The notes: a model not told the origin generated them from the sequence alone. Positions 27,515 to 41,105 are shown, numbered from the stretch's first letter. The stretch is DNA of 64,000 bases from Theropithecus gelada (GCF_003255815.1 NC_037686.1:56083888-56147887); one strand, 5' to 3'. Made by a program: numbers and translations.

Positions 27515-28764
27515 GAAATAGTTGGTGGCTTGTTCAGTTCAACTAACACAGAGCCCGGGGTTTGGGGAGTCTGGTGGTGAACTCTGTCTTGCTTAATGAA
27601 AGGTCACTATTGTCCCTCTGCCCGAATAATCATTTCCCTTCCTTTTTGGCTTCCTTATGAAATACCATGAAGTTCTACTCTAAAAAGTCATAACATATTG
27701 TGCCCAGGGAAGATGCTGAATTGAAATTTTTTAATATGTGCTTTATTAAACAAACCACTTAAAACATTATTTTTGTCCTTCTGAAGAGTGACTTATTCTG
27801 CACATGAATTTAGAGTGAGTTAAATACTCAACCTGTGTGTGTTTCATAACACAAGAAACATATAAATAAATGAGAAAGCGGGGGGCGGGGGGTAGAGGTT
27901 TAGCAAGGATGCAGTAAGAGTTTCCTATCTTGTCAGAATTTCGCGTTCAAGTTTCTTTTAAGAAAATAGTTTCCTGGCCCATGCTGAAACTCCCTTAGCC
28001 CTGCAAATAACACAAGGGCATCCTGTTCAAATGTTATTATGGAAACACTATGCTGTTCTGGGCCAAATGTATCCAAATTGAACTGAGGGGGATGGAAATA
28101 ACTCTCCCTTGATCTGCCCTGGCTGCTGAAGGTGGGTTTGTTTTTAAGCAGAATAAAATTTACAGCTGAATATAAAAACAGATACATCCTCATCTTGTAA
28201 ACCTGAGTGACATGTCATTCCGCCGCCGGACTCTAGAAGAAAAAAAACACTAAGGTCATGCCTAAAATAAAAAGAGTGAAGGGATAAGGATCATACCAGA
28301 GGTAAAACCGCAGACTTTCCCCACCTTTTTATGAAGGTATTAGGCAGGTTACAATTTGACAGTGAGATCATTTCTCTGGAACCAGGAAGGCACTGTGGGT
28401 TTGTTTTTCCAACGCACGCTCTGACCCCGGTGACAGCTTCTGAATCAGGTGTCTGGTCTTGGTAGGAAGCAATGATTAGTACTTATTTTTCAAAGGCTAT
28501 TTAAACAGACTCTAGGAGTCGAAAGGGAGACAGAAAAAAGAGTTGTTTCATTTACTTTTTAACTACGAAAGAACTTAAAATTCCATGTTGTAGGAAAGAG
28601 TTCACCTTCTAGTTATTAAACTAAAGATGAGTAACTGGCTTCCTAAAGAACCCAAAAAGTCACACGCATAAAGTTGTTCGTTTGTAATATGTTTCTGTTT
28701 AAATTTTTGTTTTAAAAATTTAAGTTCCGGAGGACATGAACATCACTTGGATTGCCTAAATAAA
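27515..28764. other. intronic stretch, nothing recognised
   Basis: No gene seen. A short G-rich run (GGGGGGCGGGGGG) lies near 27880. Confidence 0.4.
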
Positions 28765-28960
28765 GGATGCTGGTTTTGCCTCTTACCAGGCAACGTCACT
28801 TGACTTTGCAGAACCTCTGTTTCCGCATCTATAAATCCACTTCCTGCCCTCAGGAAGAGGTTACTGAGGTTAAATAATCTCCTATCCCTAAAAGTGTTAA
28901 ATCCAGGGTCTGGCACATATCGGGGTTCAATAAATATTCATTTCCTTCCTTCCTCCTGAC
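28765..28960 (+). mobile_element. MIR or L2 fragment
   Basis: ACTTTGCAGAACCTCTGTTTC, then GAGGTTAAATAATC and GTCTGGCACATATCGGGGTTC; consistent with MIR running into its 3' end. Confidence 0.6.
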
Positions 28961-29384
28961 TTTCAGTGACTGAGGCCAAGGACCAATGTTGTGATAAATG
29001 AAAATGGGGAAAATGAGGATGAGTAGGTAAGGAAAAGATTGCTCTAAACATTTTAGCCAAAAAAAGTCTCTTTAAGTTTATATTGTTCGTGGTAACTCAT
29101 TTTAAACTGATGTAAGACCTATATTATACTAATACCTCTATTATTTTTAAGGTACAACACTGTTTTCAACTATTAATGAAGAAAAACCCATTAAATCTCC
29201 TCTGTGTAAACTGTAGTACTGCTAGAAAAATCTCAAGACCCAGGAGGAAGTTAATATTATCGCATCAGCACCCTTACCTTGCATTGGCCTGTTTTCTTTA
29301 CTTTGTGGCCCTTATGTTATATTGTTAATTTTTAAGTTGTTTACTCTTCTGACTTCCTCACAATGTGGGATTCCCAAGAGAGAG

Positions 29385-29495
29385 GAGAGTTCTTACCTGT
29401 CATGTTTTCTGTTATAGCTCCAGCCCCTAGAACAATGATTGGCACAGAGTAGGCTCTTTATAAATATTTGTTGATGGAATGAACTTGCAGTAGCA
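29385..29495 (+). mobile_element. L2 3' end
   Basis: CCCTAGAACAATGATTGGCA, then AGTAGGCTCTTTATAAATAT and TTGTTGATGGAATGAA. Confidence 0.75.
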
Positions 29496-29539
29496 TGCCC
29501 TTTACCACTGTGGAAACCCTACTGATGGAGGCGCCACCA

Positions 29540-29838
29540 TTTTTTTTTTTTTTTTGAGGCGGAGTCTCGCTCTGTCACCCAGGCTGGAGTGCAGTGGCTG
29601 GATCTCAGCTCACTGCAAGTTCCGCCTCCCGGGTTCACGCCATTCTCCTGCCTCAGCCTCCCGAGTAGCTGGGACTACAGGCGCCCGCCACCTCGCCCGG
29701 CTAGTTTTTTGTATTTTTTAGTAGAGACGGGGTTTCACCGTGTTAGCCAGGATGGTCTCGATCTCCTGACCTCGTGATCCGCCCGTCTCGGCCTCCCAAA
29801 GTGCTGGGGATTACAGGCTTGAGCCACCGCGTCCGGCC
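29540..29838 (-). mobile_element. AluY, Old World monkey type
   Basis: Young antisense Alu with few mutations; carries GGCTTGAGCCACCGCG and GCAGTGGCTGGATCTCAGCT, which I associate with AluYR of Cercopithecidae. CCACCATTTTT flanks both ends. Confidence 0.93.
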
Positions 29839-30039
29839 GGCTCCACCATTTTTAACATTCAAGAAACATGTACCAAATATTTTTGGTCACCTAAAAAGAG
29901 GAACCCAATTTTATTTTTTAAATTTTATTTAGTTACTAAAGGAGACAGTGTCTCAGTCAGTGCTCTATGAGCAAATTTAAAGACTCTGAAGGGCTTTTTC
30001 ATATTTATTAGTGTTTGTTCTTTTTATTTTTGTGTTTTA

Positions 30040-30195
30040 TATCCTTTTTTAATTTTTTTAAACTTTTATTTTAAGTTCAGGGGTACCTGTACAGGTTTGT
30101 TACATAGGTAAACTTGTTGGGTTTTATTGTACAGATGATTTCATCCACCCAGGTATCAAGCCTAGTACCCATTAGTTATTTTTCCTGATGGTCCA
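30040..30195 (-). mobile_element. L1 3' end, antisense
   Basis: TTATTTTAAGTTCAGGGGTA then CAGGTTTGTTACATAGGTAA is the reverse complement of an L1 3'UTR end. Confidence 0.85.
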
Positions 30196-31304
30196 ATGTG
30201 GCATTTTCTTGGGAAAAGAAAAAAGAAAGATGGAAGAACAACATTTACAGGCCTATGCCTATGGGCACTTCTGATTAAAGCTAATTACAACCTTTGAAAA
30301 TAGTAAATAAGGACTCTGGGGGATTCAAAGAAATAAAGGCAGCAAACAGCATGCCAATGTAACACCACTGCTAGTCAGGTGTCAACAAGCAAAAACAATC
30401 ACACGTGTTCATCTAATTCCAATTGGCCCCTGTTGAAAGGGGTTGTTTTACCGGGCTGTCTCTTCAAGTGTTACAGACCTTGCACATCAGTCCTACTACA
30501 CATCAGGACTACTACACTGTAGTCCTACTACATCAGTCCGACATCAGCTCATGTCCAAGCCTGCCTGGCTCACAAGCACATCGTCACAGGGTCTTGAGCT
30601 GATGTGTAGGCACCAAATGGAAGCAGCTAGATCCCCCTCTGCTGCAAGCATGAGAAACGCTGCAAAGGCTGAATCAAAGGAGGGAAAGTAACTAGAAACA
30701 AAAGATTGCATTCCAATTTCCCTGAATATTTTTGAGACAGAAAGCAGTAGATTATACTAGTGTTCAAAATGCAATATATTTCAGTCTCTACTAAGCAATC
30801 TTGTGTCCTTATGAACACATATCCAGAGAAGCAGCACAGGATAAAGAAATATTTACTGGATTCCCAAGCCAGGGAATGAGTATCAGCTCCTCCTTTGCTT
30901 ATTGGCTCTTACACACCTTTGTTGGCCAAACTTTCTTCTTTACATGGGAATAAGCAAATAACTAACAGTATGTGGGGGGAGGAAAGTAGGGAGAAGTTGG
31001 AATACAACACCTGCCTTGCTTAGGGTTGTTGTGAAGATCAAATGGGCCAACAGATACGGAATTTTTTTTTTTTTTTGGAAACTTTAAAATCCTACATAAA
31101 GGCAAGATACCACTGTCATTTTTTTTCCACCTGGAAAAAAATTCTACGAAAACTGCCTTTCATAATTGAATTATTTCCTCAAATATACTTTAATTAACTG
31201 ATAGTTAATAAAGATTTATTACACGATGAATTCTAACAAAAATAGAGTTTTTAACCAGACAATATTTTTTAAAGTGAAATAAGAAAAAATACATATTTGT
31301 ATAA

Positions 31305-31632
31305 GGTCAGGTGAGGTGACTCATGCCTGTAATCTCAGTACTTTGGGAGGCTGAGGCAGGAGGATTGCTTGAAGCCAGGAGTTTGTGAGCAGCCTGGGCA
31401 AGAAAGTGAGATCCTATCTCAACAAAAGATAAGACAAACATTATCCAGGTGTGGTGGCATGCACCGGTAGTCCCGGCTACTCAGGACACTGAGGTGGGAG
31501 GATCACTTGAGCCCAGGAGTTCGAGGCAGCAGTGAGCCAATATAGTGCCACTGCACTCCAGCCTGGGCAACACAGTAAGACCTCATCTCCAAAAACAAAC
31601 AAATAAACAACAAACAAACAAACAAAACACAG
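31305..31632 (+). mobile_element. old Alu (AluJ-like)
   Basis: Diverged dimer ending AACACAGTAAGACCTCATCTC followed by a CAAA-rich tail. Confidence 0.92.
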
Positions 31633-31729
31633 AAAAAAGCATTTGTATATAACCAGAACAATGACCACATTCTTCTCAAATTATACAGAAAGACCAGCAA
31701 AGCTGAGGAAGAAATGAGCCACGTTCTGA

Positions 31730-32250
31730 AGCACTCAGTCGATCGTTACCTCTTCCAAAAAATCTCTCCACTCTAGTCCTAATCATTGCGCAAAGCTAGC
31801 AATTTCTTGCTGTTCCCACTACCATTCCTCTAGGTCAGGCACTTGATCTCTTGCCTGTTTGTTGAAAGAGCCTCCTATCTGGTCACTGATTTCTCCCCCG
31901 TCTCATTAACGGTCTGGAGTGGAGTCAGAGTGATATATCTGAAACAAGCTCTTCCAGGGTGGGCCACCTCTAGCATCATCTTTCTGACCCATCCACTTGC
32001 ACTCTCCACTCCAGCCAGGCCGAAAACTCTTCAGTTCCTGCAGTCCACCCTGTGGCCGCTTGCCTCTGGCCTTTGTTCCCGAAGTTCTGCCTGGGGCCAT
32101 ACTTGGTTCCTCCCACCCACTTCACTACATTGATTCCTGCTCATGCTTCAGGCTTCAGTCCCCTTCCTGGGAAGACTTCCTCGACTCCAATAAATGCCCG
32201 CACTGTTGCTGCAGCTCTTCTCATAGCTTTAAACATGCTCTCCTGCGGCT
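31730..32250 (+). mobile_element. L2 fragment
   Basis: Segments such as CACTCCAGCCAGGCCGAAA, GGCCTTTGTTCCCGAAGTTC and CTTCCTGGGAAGACTTCCTC follow L2 order. Confidence 0.65.
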
Positions 32251-32279
32251 GCTGTTGAACAGTCTTCACTCCCCCAGAC

Positions 32280-32377
32280 CAAGCTCGTCCAACCCATGGC
32301 GGGCAGATGGCTTTGAATACAGCCCAACACAAATTTGTAAACTTTCTTAAAATATTATGATTTTGTGTGTGTGTGTC

Positions 32378-32414
<37 letters not shown>

Positions 32415-32518
32415 TTCATCAGCTATCATTCGCATTAGTGTATTTTAGGTGTGACCCAAGACAATTCTTCTTCTTCTTCCAATGTGGCCCAGGGAAGCCA
32501 AAAGATTGGAGACCCCTG
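32280..32518. mobile_element. hAT-type DNA transposon remnant with 8-bp TSD
   Basis: Ends CAAGCTCGTCCAACC and, reversed, CAGGGGTCTCCAATC are imperfect inverted repeats. The 8-bp CCCCAGAC occurs on both sides (32272-32279 and 32519-32526), as hAT insertions leave. An expanded T-run (about 32382-32412) lies inside. Exact MER family not recalled; no transposase. Confidence 0.8.
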
Positions 32519-32529
32519 CCCCAGACTAT

Positions 32530-34268
32530 CAGCCATCCCCCTCTTGCTCTCACTTCCCACTTCTCCAGGCCCTGGCTCGATTTTTTTTAAAGTATGGTAC
32601 AAATGAATAACTGATCTCTTGTTCTGTCTGCTTTAATCATGTGACTAGGTGCAAAAACACAATTACCCACTTAAAAACACAGAGATGCAAGCGGATCCTT
32701 CGCCATCACAGTGAGCCCACTCTATCAATGTCCTGTCAAGCCAAACAGGTAGAGAGGTTTTAAAGAAGAGTCAAGTATCCCAACTCATATTAAATCTCCC
32801 CATATCCTCCATATTTTAAAAGCACCGGCTTAGTCACGGGTCATGCCCTTTAAGTATTCCGTACAAAAGGTATTTTCAAATTCCAATGACATGTACTTTC
32901 ATCGGTTAACTTTTAATTGAGCCAAATATTAAATGTTCACATTAACCAGACAAAGCATTTTTAGCTACTGATTTGCAGTGACAGCTTGTGTTATTCTCAC
33001 ACACAGGCCAAGCATGAAATAGAAAACTAATAACCCCTTAACTGTATTCTCAAAGTATCATTTATGGGAAAGAAAACTACATTCAAAGGAAACTTGTGCA
33101 ATGGCTGTCATTTTTTTTCCCTGAGCCACAAGCTGTTACAAAGCAGGGGAGCTCATTTTCTCACAGATACGGACAAGCTCAAGAATCCCACTGTCACTGG
33201 ATGTATTCATTAAGAAGGAATCTGGCAGCAGCACAGGGGACAGATACTTTGGAGAACAGGCCAATTATCTGGGTGTCCTTTATAATTTGAAGTTTCTGAA
33301 TTCACTCATAGATAAGCCGCTTGAAGAGGGCCTGGCAGTGGGAACATAATGCGCAGATGGCCACTGAAGAAACAAGAGGGAGGAAGGGAGGCTGGAAGAG
33401 AGAAGGGAATTTGCTTGTGGTTTCATTCATGGGGACAAATCTACAAGCTGACACATTCATCTTTTTTAAAAGCCCCTGGAGAAGTATGGTCAAGCTTCAC
33501 TACAAGTAAACAAATCAAAATCTTTCTCAAACAGATGACAACTGATGAGCAACAATGCTTTGAGTTTGCTTCATGCCAAGGGATGAGGGTTCTCAAAATA
33601 CAAATTCCATCAGTTGTTAAAACCACAGATAGGCTGTGATGCTGGCTTGAACCAGAATAGAGAACTTAGCCAAAAGCTGCCAGGCCAGTCGTTTTATGTG
33701 AGACATCCCAGGCGGTCTTCTTGTTGAGCAGTGTCTTTAGAAATGAAATCTTAGGTTCTCTCGCCTCTGGGAATGCTGAACTGTACTGACTTCCACCTTC
33801 AACTGGCTGCTTGTTTTTATGAGAGAAGAACGAGGGGACCATTTATCCTTGTGACTTTTATGCTGCACTTCTTTTTGTATTTGAGCTACAACACTGACCA
33901 TAGTTAAAATCCACCTTGCTCCCACTGTGAGAACCTTGGGCCAGCCCTGCTTTCTCTAATGATGGGGTGATGAATAATCTCAGCCTTCAAAACCTTTTCA
34001 GTCTGGGTTAGGCTTGAGATATGAAACAAAAGGAATGAGAGCAACTAGGCATATGTACATAGACTGTGTGTCTACAACCTTTGTATAAACAGATAGAATG
34101 TGACAACCAACAGGCTGGTATCTATATTAGCCTTAAGGACCAATACATGTCAAATGTTTCATATAAAGCAAAATCCAGATTTCTCTTTAGGAATAAATGA
34201 TATACTTTTTCAATTCAATGAAAAGGATGAAATCAAAACACTTAATAGGTATTTTTCTTCTTTCATTT
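32530..34268. other. intronic stretch, nothing recognised
   Basis: No gene or clear repeat family identified. Confidence 0.4.
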
Positions 34269-34269
34269 C

Positions 34270-34567
34270 TTTTTTTTTTTTCTTTTGAGACGGAGTCTCG
34301 CTGTGTCTCCCAGGCTGGAGTGCAGTGGCCTGATCTCGGCTCACTGCAAGCTCCGCCTCCTGGGTTCCCGCCATTCTCCCGCCTCAGCCTCCCAAGTAGC
34401 TGGGACTACAGGAGCCTGCCACCACGCCCGGCTATTTTTTTGTATTTTCAGTAGAGACGGGGTTTCACCATGTTAGCCAGGATAGTCTCGATCGCCTGAC
34501 CTTGTGATCCACCCGCCTCGGCCTCCCAAAGTGCTGGGATTACAGGCTTGAGCCACCGCGCCCGGCC
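34270..34567 (-). mobile_element. AluY, Old World monkey type
   Basis: Near-consensus young antisense Alu with GGCTTGAGCCACCGCG ending; TTCATTTCT duplicated at 34261-34269 and 34568-34576. Confidence 0.95.
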
Positions 34568-35254
34568 TTCATTTCTCTTAAATATTAATGAACCTGTAGG
34601 ATGGGACATTGCAGACACACACACAAACACACACTATAATAAAAGAAGTAGGAGAAAATTAGCTGCTTAGGATGAATTGCTCAAAATGCCTCTAACATAA
34701 TCATTTTATTCCTTCATTCAATAAACAATCATTGTGTGTGCCTATCCTACCATGCCTGGTGCCAGGTTGAATTTAATAGAAGAAATATTTTATCAATAAG
34801 GAAGTCCCAGTGAGAAAGGACACCTTGATTTTGTAAGACCTAGAGTCACACATAGAGGATACTATTATAACATTTGGAACAATACTAATTTGATTAAAGT
34901 TGAAGGATTCATTAAGTTGGCAAACTGGTAGTGGGAAGCCAAGCTTTGACCAGTAAAGCTTCAAGTTAACCACCTTAACCCAATCCATGCAAGTGCAAGT
35001 CTACCGATTACCTTTGGGAAAAGGTGGGGTGCAAACAGCAGTTGCAAACGAAGACAGCATCAGCAGTAGCAGTTAGGACCACTTTGGGCAACGAAAGAAG
35101 GCAAAAGAGAAACCTACATGATTCGAGGGAAAGACATATTATGGTTCAGCCTCACTTTCTCTTGAGCGCCAGATCCTTATGTCTAAGCCTTACTGGGCAT
35201 TTCCACTTGGATATCCTACTGGGAATGTCCAAAATGAAATTCATCACACGTACC

Positions 35255-35565
35255 CCACAAAGCAGTAACTGTTGTCATCTTTCCTTTCTCTCTGGAAGAC
35301 CGTATCATTTTTTGAGCCAGCCAGGATGGCACTTGAGTCCTGATTCTTTCCCTCCATTATTCCTCACATTCAACCTGCTATCTGTCCTTTGATTCTACAC
35401 CTGCAGTATGCCCACATCTGTCCTGTCCTTTCCATTCCAGGTGCTTCAGACTTCGCACCTGGTCTCCCCATCCAGCTTCAGTCACTGTCAATCTTCCTCA
35501 AACCCACACATCCTGCCTTGTCTCAGAACCTTTGCAACATCCTTTCAACATTGCTGGTACAGTTA
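35255..35565 (+). mobile_element. L2 fragment
   Basis: TCATCTTTCCTTTCTCTCTG, then CTCAAACCCACACATCCTGC and CAGAACCTTTGCAACATCC resemble L2 internal sequence; ends where MER2 begins. Confidence 0.5.
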
Positions 35566-35569
35566 AACA

Positions 35570-35695
35570 CAGCCATCCCTCGGTAACCTCAGGGGATTGG
35601 CTCTGGGAACCCCCATTGGATACCAAAATCTGAAGATGCTCAAGTCCCTGATATTAAATGAGTAGTACTTCCATATGCACATCCTCCTACATACT

Positions 35696-35734
<39 letters not shown>

Positions 35735-36088
35735 TTGAGACAGAGTCTTGCTCTGTCCCCCAGGCTGGAGTACAGTGGCAAGATCTCGGCTCACTGCAAC
35801 CTCTGCCTCCCAGGTTCAAGCAATCATCCTGCCTCAGCCTCCCAAGTAGCTGGGATTACAGGCACCCACCACCATACCTGGCTGATTTTTTTTATTTTTA
35901 GTAAAGGTGGGGTTTCACCATGTTGGCCAGGCTGGACTTGAACTCCTGACCTCAAGTGATCCACCCACCTTGGCCTCCCAAATTGCTGGGATTAAAGGCC
36001 TAAGCCACTGTGCCTGCCCTACCCCATATATTTTTGATCCACAGTTGGTTGAATCCATGGATGTGGAACCCAAAGATAGGGAGGGCTG
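35570..36088 (+). mobile_element. MER2 (Tigger-type MITE) interrupted by an Alu
   Basis: Left end CAGCCATCCCTCGGTAACCTC and right end GATAGGGAGGGCTG are matching inverted ends; internal landmarks GATACCAAAATCTGAAGATG and GATCCACAGTTGGTTGAATC are MER2. The Alu at 35695-36019 sits inside. Confidence 0.88.
35695..36019 (-). mobile_element. Alu with (TTTA)n tail, nested in MER2
   Basis: Antisense Alu whose A-tail has become about 40 bp of TTTA repeats (35695-35736). Confidence 0.94.
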
Positions 36089-36384
36089 TATGTACAAGTT
36101 TCACAGCTTAGTATGCAGTGGTAAGTTCTCAAGACTATGGAGTTATCTAAGGAGAGTTCACCATGTCCCAGTCAAATCAGAGTCTCCACAATTCCCCAAA
36201 CACACCTCACACATTCATGCCTGCTTTGACACCTCCAGTTCCCACTACCCGGAAGACACTCTCCCCATATCACCAGCCTGTTCGCTAAAACTTGTCTCAA
36301 AATAATCTCCGGCATGAAACTCTTTAGATACCACTGTAGCTGGGTTGGGCCTCTCTGTCTACCACACATTGTCCAGGATTACAG

Positions 36385-36540
36385 TGATTTGCATCCTTGT
36401 CTTGGTCCCCTACTGATTGGTAAGTTCCTTGAAGGCAAAAGTTATCTTAGACATTTTTGCGCTTCACTAAATCACCTAGCATAGAGCGCTGCTTGGAGTA
36501 GGGTCTCAATAAGTGTTTTTTCAATGAAAAAAGTTAGTGT
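36385..36540 (+). mobile_element. L2 3' end
   Basis: GGTAAGTTCCTTGAAGGCAA, then CACCTAGCATAGAGCGCTGC and GTCTCAATAAGTGTTTTTTC. Confidence 0.8.
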
Positions 36541-39500
36541 GCATGTTTTCCTACATAACCACATCCTGAAAACCCTCTCCATGACCATCGCTACCCTAGT
36601 TCCTGGGAACCCAGGGTTAAGTTTTGTGGACAACTGCTCATTTCCCTCAATTAGGACTTCTTCAAATCATTTTCTTCTTATACTATCACTTTAATGTTTA
36701 GTAAGTGGCTTTGTCTCCCTGTTCTTATAATTTTGTTATAAAATACCTCAAAACTTCTCTGTGTGTCTTCAGCGTGTGTATGTATGTGTGTGCTTAAAGA
36801 TGCTGGCAGGAATCCATAAAGGAAATGGCTAGGAGATAGACCTGAAATTTTACATCCAAAAATGCCAGTGCTGCCATCCTTTATGGACTCGCTTTTTTTT
36901 TTTTTCCAAAAAGATAAATCTACATTTAAAGCTGATGAAATAATTTGTACTTAATTTTATCCCTATTTTAATTGTAAATCAGATATCAGTATATCTGAGA
37001 TATAGCATTGAACTAAGAGGACTAAGTATGTGTCTTATGTTCTCTTAGAAAATTCTAATGCAGCTGAGAGGAATATTTGGCTGCAATTCAATTTCAGAGT
37101 TAATATAGAGATATAGCATTCATCATGTTGTAAAGCAGAAAAAAAAATCATCCTAGTTATCTGCTAAGGAGAGCTGGAAAAAGTCAAGAAAAGACAGCCT
37201 GCAACACTGATCCTTTGTTTGGTGCTTCAAGTATTAAAATTGGTAAACTCACCATATTCTGTTGCAGCTTAACTGTCTTTTCGACAGTTAAAAATAAAGA
37301 AATATAGTAACTGGATCTGTCACAAGAAACGATGTATTGGTCTCAATGGAAAAAACCTCCCCTGAAAAATTAAAGCTTCACTTGACGCAGTGGGTTCTCG
37401 GGTTGTTTTTGGGAGACATGATAAAGGGCAGAGTGGAGTCAGTCATAAGTTTCTGACTCATTACATGGAAGCCCCAGAGAGCTGATTATTAACTAAAAAT
37501 GGAATACGGTTCTATCCCTGAAGTTGTGGAGGCAAAACAAGAAGCAGAATGGAAACACAAATTTCCCCATTGACGCATGTGGCCCAAACACGATGCTCAA
37601 GGGCAGGTGTCTCCATAGTTAACCTGCTCATGGAATGTGGTTGATCGCCCGAGAAAATCACCCAAGTCACTCTCAGTATATTGCTACGAATGGTCATACC
37701 AGTATGTCAGGGAGATTCCCTTTCTCACATATTTAAAAGGGCATTTGGGGAAGTAGTCCTTACCCTAAGCTATTTTAGTTTAGTTAGTCAAACATTTATT
37801 GAAGGCTCACGTATAACCCCACTATAATCTTGCACTAGAGGAATCAAAGCAAGTACAAATTTTGCCAGCAGATACTATCTTTTCTCTGCACAGGTTAAAG
37901 TTTATAATCTCTGGAGGTAAAGGACAGTATCTGGTCACAGAATTTTGATCTGCCCAGCTGCCTGCAGCAAGTTTGGGGTGAGGGTTATCCTCTCACTTTG
38001 ATTAGACTCCCCACTTCTGCTCCTTTTCACTAGTATCTAAGCGCATTATGGTTTTCTTCAGGTAAATCCTACCCTTCACTAATTGGAAGTTAACAAGGAG
38101 CTAACACCTGAGAGGTCCCTCTCCAGTGGAATGATAAGGCAGGTAGGGGATGGTCACGGGGGTGGTGGCGCCTATAAGAAAGTCCCATGGTTTGGAAGAG
38201 AGAGGAATAATCATTCCTTATTCACACCAAAGGACAGATGGGTGTATCTTTTGTCTGGCAAATGGAGGGCAGAGAAATAATGCTATGGAATATATAGAAT
38301 TGGGCATATATCGGAACAACAAGTGACAATCTATAAAAATATGTTTTTAGGTGAAAACAGCTTTGTTGGCATTTTGAAAGTTTTACAGTCTCCATTTAAA
38401 TGAACAGGACCACAAGCCCAAAAAGTCCGAAGGCAAATGCCAGTGTTACAACGGACTGTGAATTTCTGTAACTAGCATCATAGAAGCGTCTAGACAAATA
38501 GAACAGTAGTATAACCTCAAACCAAAGGAAAACAGAAGCTTGTTTTTCCCCTCCTCAAAGGAACAGCCCCTATTCTGGTTCAAAACCTACTTATATTTTT
38601 TGGCATACAAGAGTTATTTAAGAAAGATAGTTCTTCAAATTACCCTGTTCCAGTCACTCTAATCAGAGCCTTGATTGTCTTTTACTTAAAAAGAATTAAT
38701 GAAATGCTTTAGAAATTGTAGACTGGTGTTTATTAAGTCTTCTCAGTATGCATAAATAGTGCTTAGTGGGTTAATATTTAACAAGGGAACTCCCCCTGCC
38801 TTTCAGTTCTCTTAAGCATATGTCTATGTTATACAGTATTTCTAAAAGTATCTACATTTGGCCCTATTTAAATTAGGCCTAATGCACACATGGACAGTCA
38901 TATAGTCAGAAATAACATTCTTAGACCAAGATCGAAGTACATGCAAAATAAGTTACAGTTATTTGCTTTTTCCCTCTAAGTCTCTGAGTCTAGGATCACG
39001 CTTATCAGGCTGTACAGTAACTACAAGTTTATTAAGACGCCTGCAACACTAGCCTGTGAGTTTATCCAGGGCAGAGGCAAAGCTCTTTTTCCCGTGCCTC
39101 CAACCTAACCCAGGGCAGGACTCATGTAAGACTGGCAATCACTTCTGTGGAATAACTGTCTCAGTCCTTGGATGATTTTCATCATTAATCCTGCTTAGAC
39201 ATCAAACATTAAGGTTGCTTAAGCCAAACCAAGAGGCATGAAAGAGAAACTTCATAGTGGGGTAAATTCACTGAGTAGTCTCCTATATGTAGTTGACAGA
39301 AAGGATGACCAGATTGAGAAGTTACTGTTATACCTGAATAAGGTGATATTAGATTACCTTAAAAAGGTTGAACAGAACCTTTGAATCTCAAATACAATAT
39401 ATCTCTGGGGGAAAAAGAAAACTTTCTACTTGTACACTACAAAGACAGTGTTGTTTTCTAGCACAAATGCACTTCTGCTGAGAAACTGCCTTGCTAAACT

Positions 39501-39673
39501 ATCGCTGAGACATAATGAGTGACCTTAGAAAAGGGTGCGGAGGTATGTTGGGTGGGAAGCACCACGGTTAACATGCAGCACCCACACACTCGCTCAAGAG
39601 TGGGCTTCTCATCCCTTCAAACAGCACAATAGGACTGGGAACAGAGATAAGAAAAAACTACAAGAATTTTGCT

Positions 39674-39712
<39 letters not shown>

Positions 39713-40967
39713 TGGCTGTTACCTGGTATGCTGTGTGGCCTGATGACATTTAAGTAATCTGAAATGTACCAGTTCAATCAAAGATTACTAAAAAGGGCAA
39801 CCCATTCTCATTAGAAAGTACACCTGAAAGTAACAGAATGCCCAAAAGAAAGCCATGTTTTCAATGGACATTAAATAGCAACAAAGGCCCTAAAACAGAA
39901 AAGAGAACTCAGTTAACTATAAAATTTTATGAAGGTCCAGAAATAATTACACCACAGCACATGACTGAAAACTCTACGAGAAACAATGTGTTTTTTTCTA
40001 CTAAATAAATTATTGAAAGGGTCATGTGATTCTTGCAGGCAGAAAGATGCACTTTCCCAGGAAAGTTCATCATGAAATATATTATTTAAGACTAGATCAT
40101 CTTCAAGCTATTTTTAATCCTATCGTTTTGCTGCCAAAATTGGCCATAAGCAGCCAATCCTCAGACACTAGAAAAATGATGCTCTTTCGTGTAATTTGTA
40201 CACTGGCGTGAGAATGGTATTGCTTCCCAGTTAATCAAATGTTTTGCTGGATGTAGACTGCATTGAGAAAGGAAAAACTGCTTGCTGACTAATCAAAAGG
40301 CAGCTGAACTCTACCAGTTGTGGAGAAGTTCCTATCTTCCTAAACCACCAACACCAAAAAATAAGTCGGATTACCATCTCGTCTATAGAATAAAGCGAAT
40401 CTCCCACAATCTCTTGTCCAGATCATCTCATTCTTCTGGTGGTCCATATCTCACTCTCTTCTAAGACACGAAGCCGAACGTCACCACAGTTCTCAGTTTA
40501 GAGAGTCACTCACCATCATTTACCCAAAACTCAACCCCTTGCCTGCAAGAGTCTCTTTGTCTTAAAGAAGTTGCAAGGTCACTAAAGTCATTTACAGAAT
40601 TTAAACTATGTTATGAGGGGATAACATAATAACTAACAGCTATTAAAAGAGTTAATTCTCTTGCCTTTAATTGAAGAAGAAAAGCTATCTTACTTTTTAA
40701 TGGGACCAGTGATGCCAATATAAATTGTATAACTACTACGAAAAATATTCATGAGAAGACTGGGCTTATAGTTAATCTACCTGCTTGCTATCTTTCCTTC
40801 ATCCCAGTTTATGTCTTCCTAAAGTCAGATCACAATAGGGGACATCTGGGAAATATTCAGTATTCCAAGTAACACTGTAGATCTTTAAGGCCACTGGAAG
40901 GGGACAATGCAGAATCCATCTCAGGTAGCAACTCTTCCTAAAAGATGCCACCAGGAACCAAGGATGG
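36541..40967. other. intronic stretch, A/T-rich, nothing recognised
   Basis: Contains a 9-bp hairpin (37269-37291) and a T27 run (39680-39706). No gene seen. Confidence 0.4.
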
Positions 40968-41105
40968 TAGCCAGCATCGCTAACTTTAATGTGCACACAA
41001 ACCACATATTCTGACTCAGTAGCTCTGGGGTGGGAGCTGAGCTTTTGCATCTCTAAGAAGCTCCCGGGGATGCATGTGCTACTGTCTAGAAGCCACACTG
41101 AAGCA
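40968..41105. mobile_element. hAT-Charlie MITE (MER5-like)
   Basis: CATATTCTGACTCAGTAGCT then CTGGGGTGGGAGCTGAGC and CTCTAAGAAGCTCCCGG are the typical MER5/MER20-type core. Confidence 0.6.
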
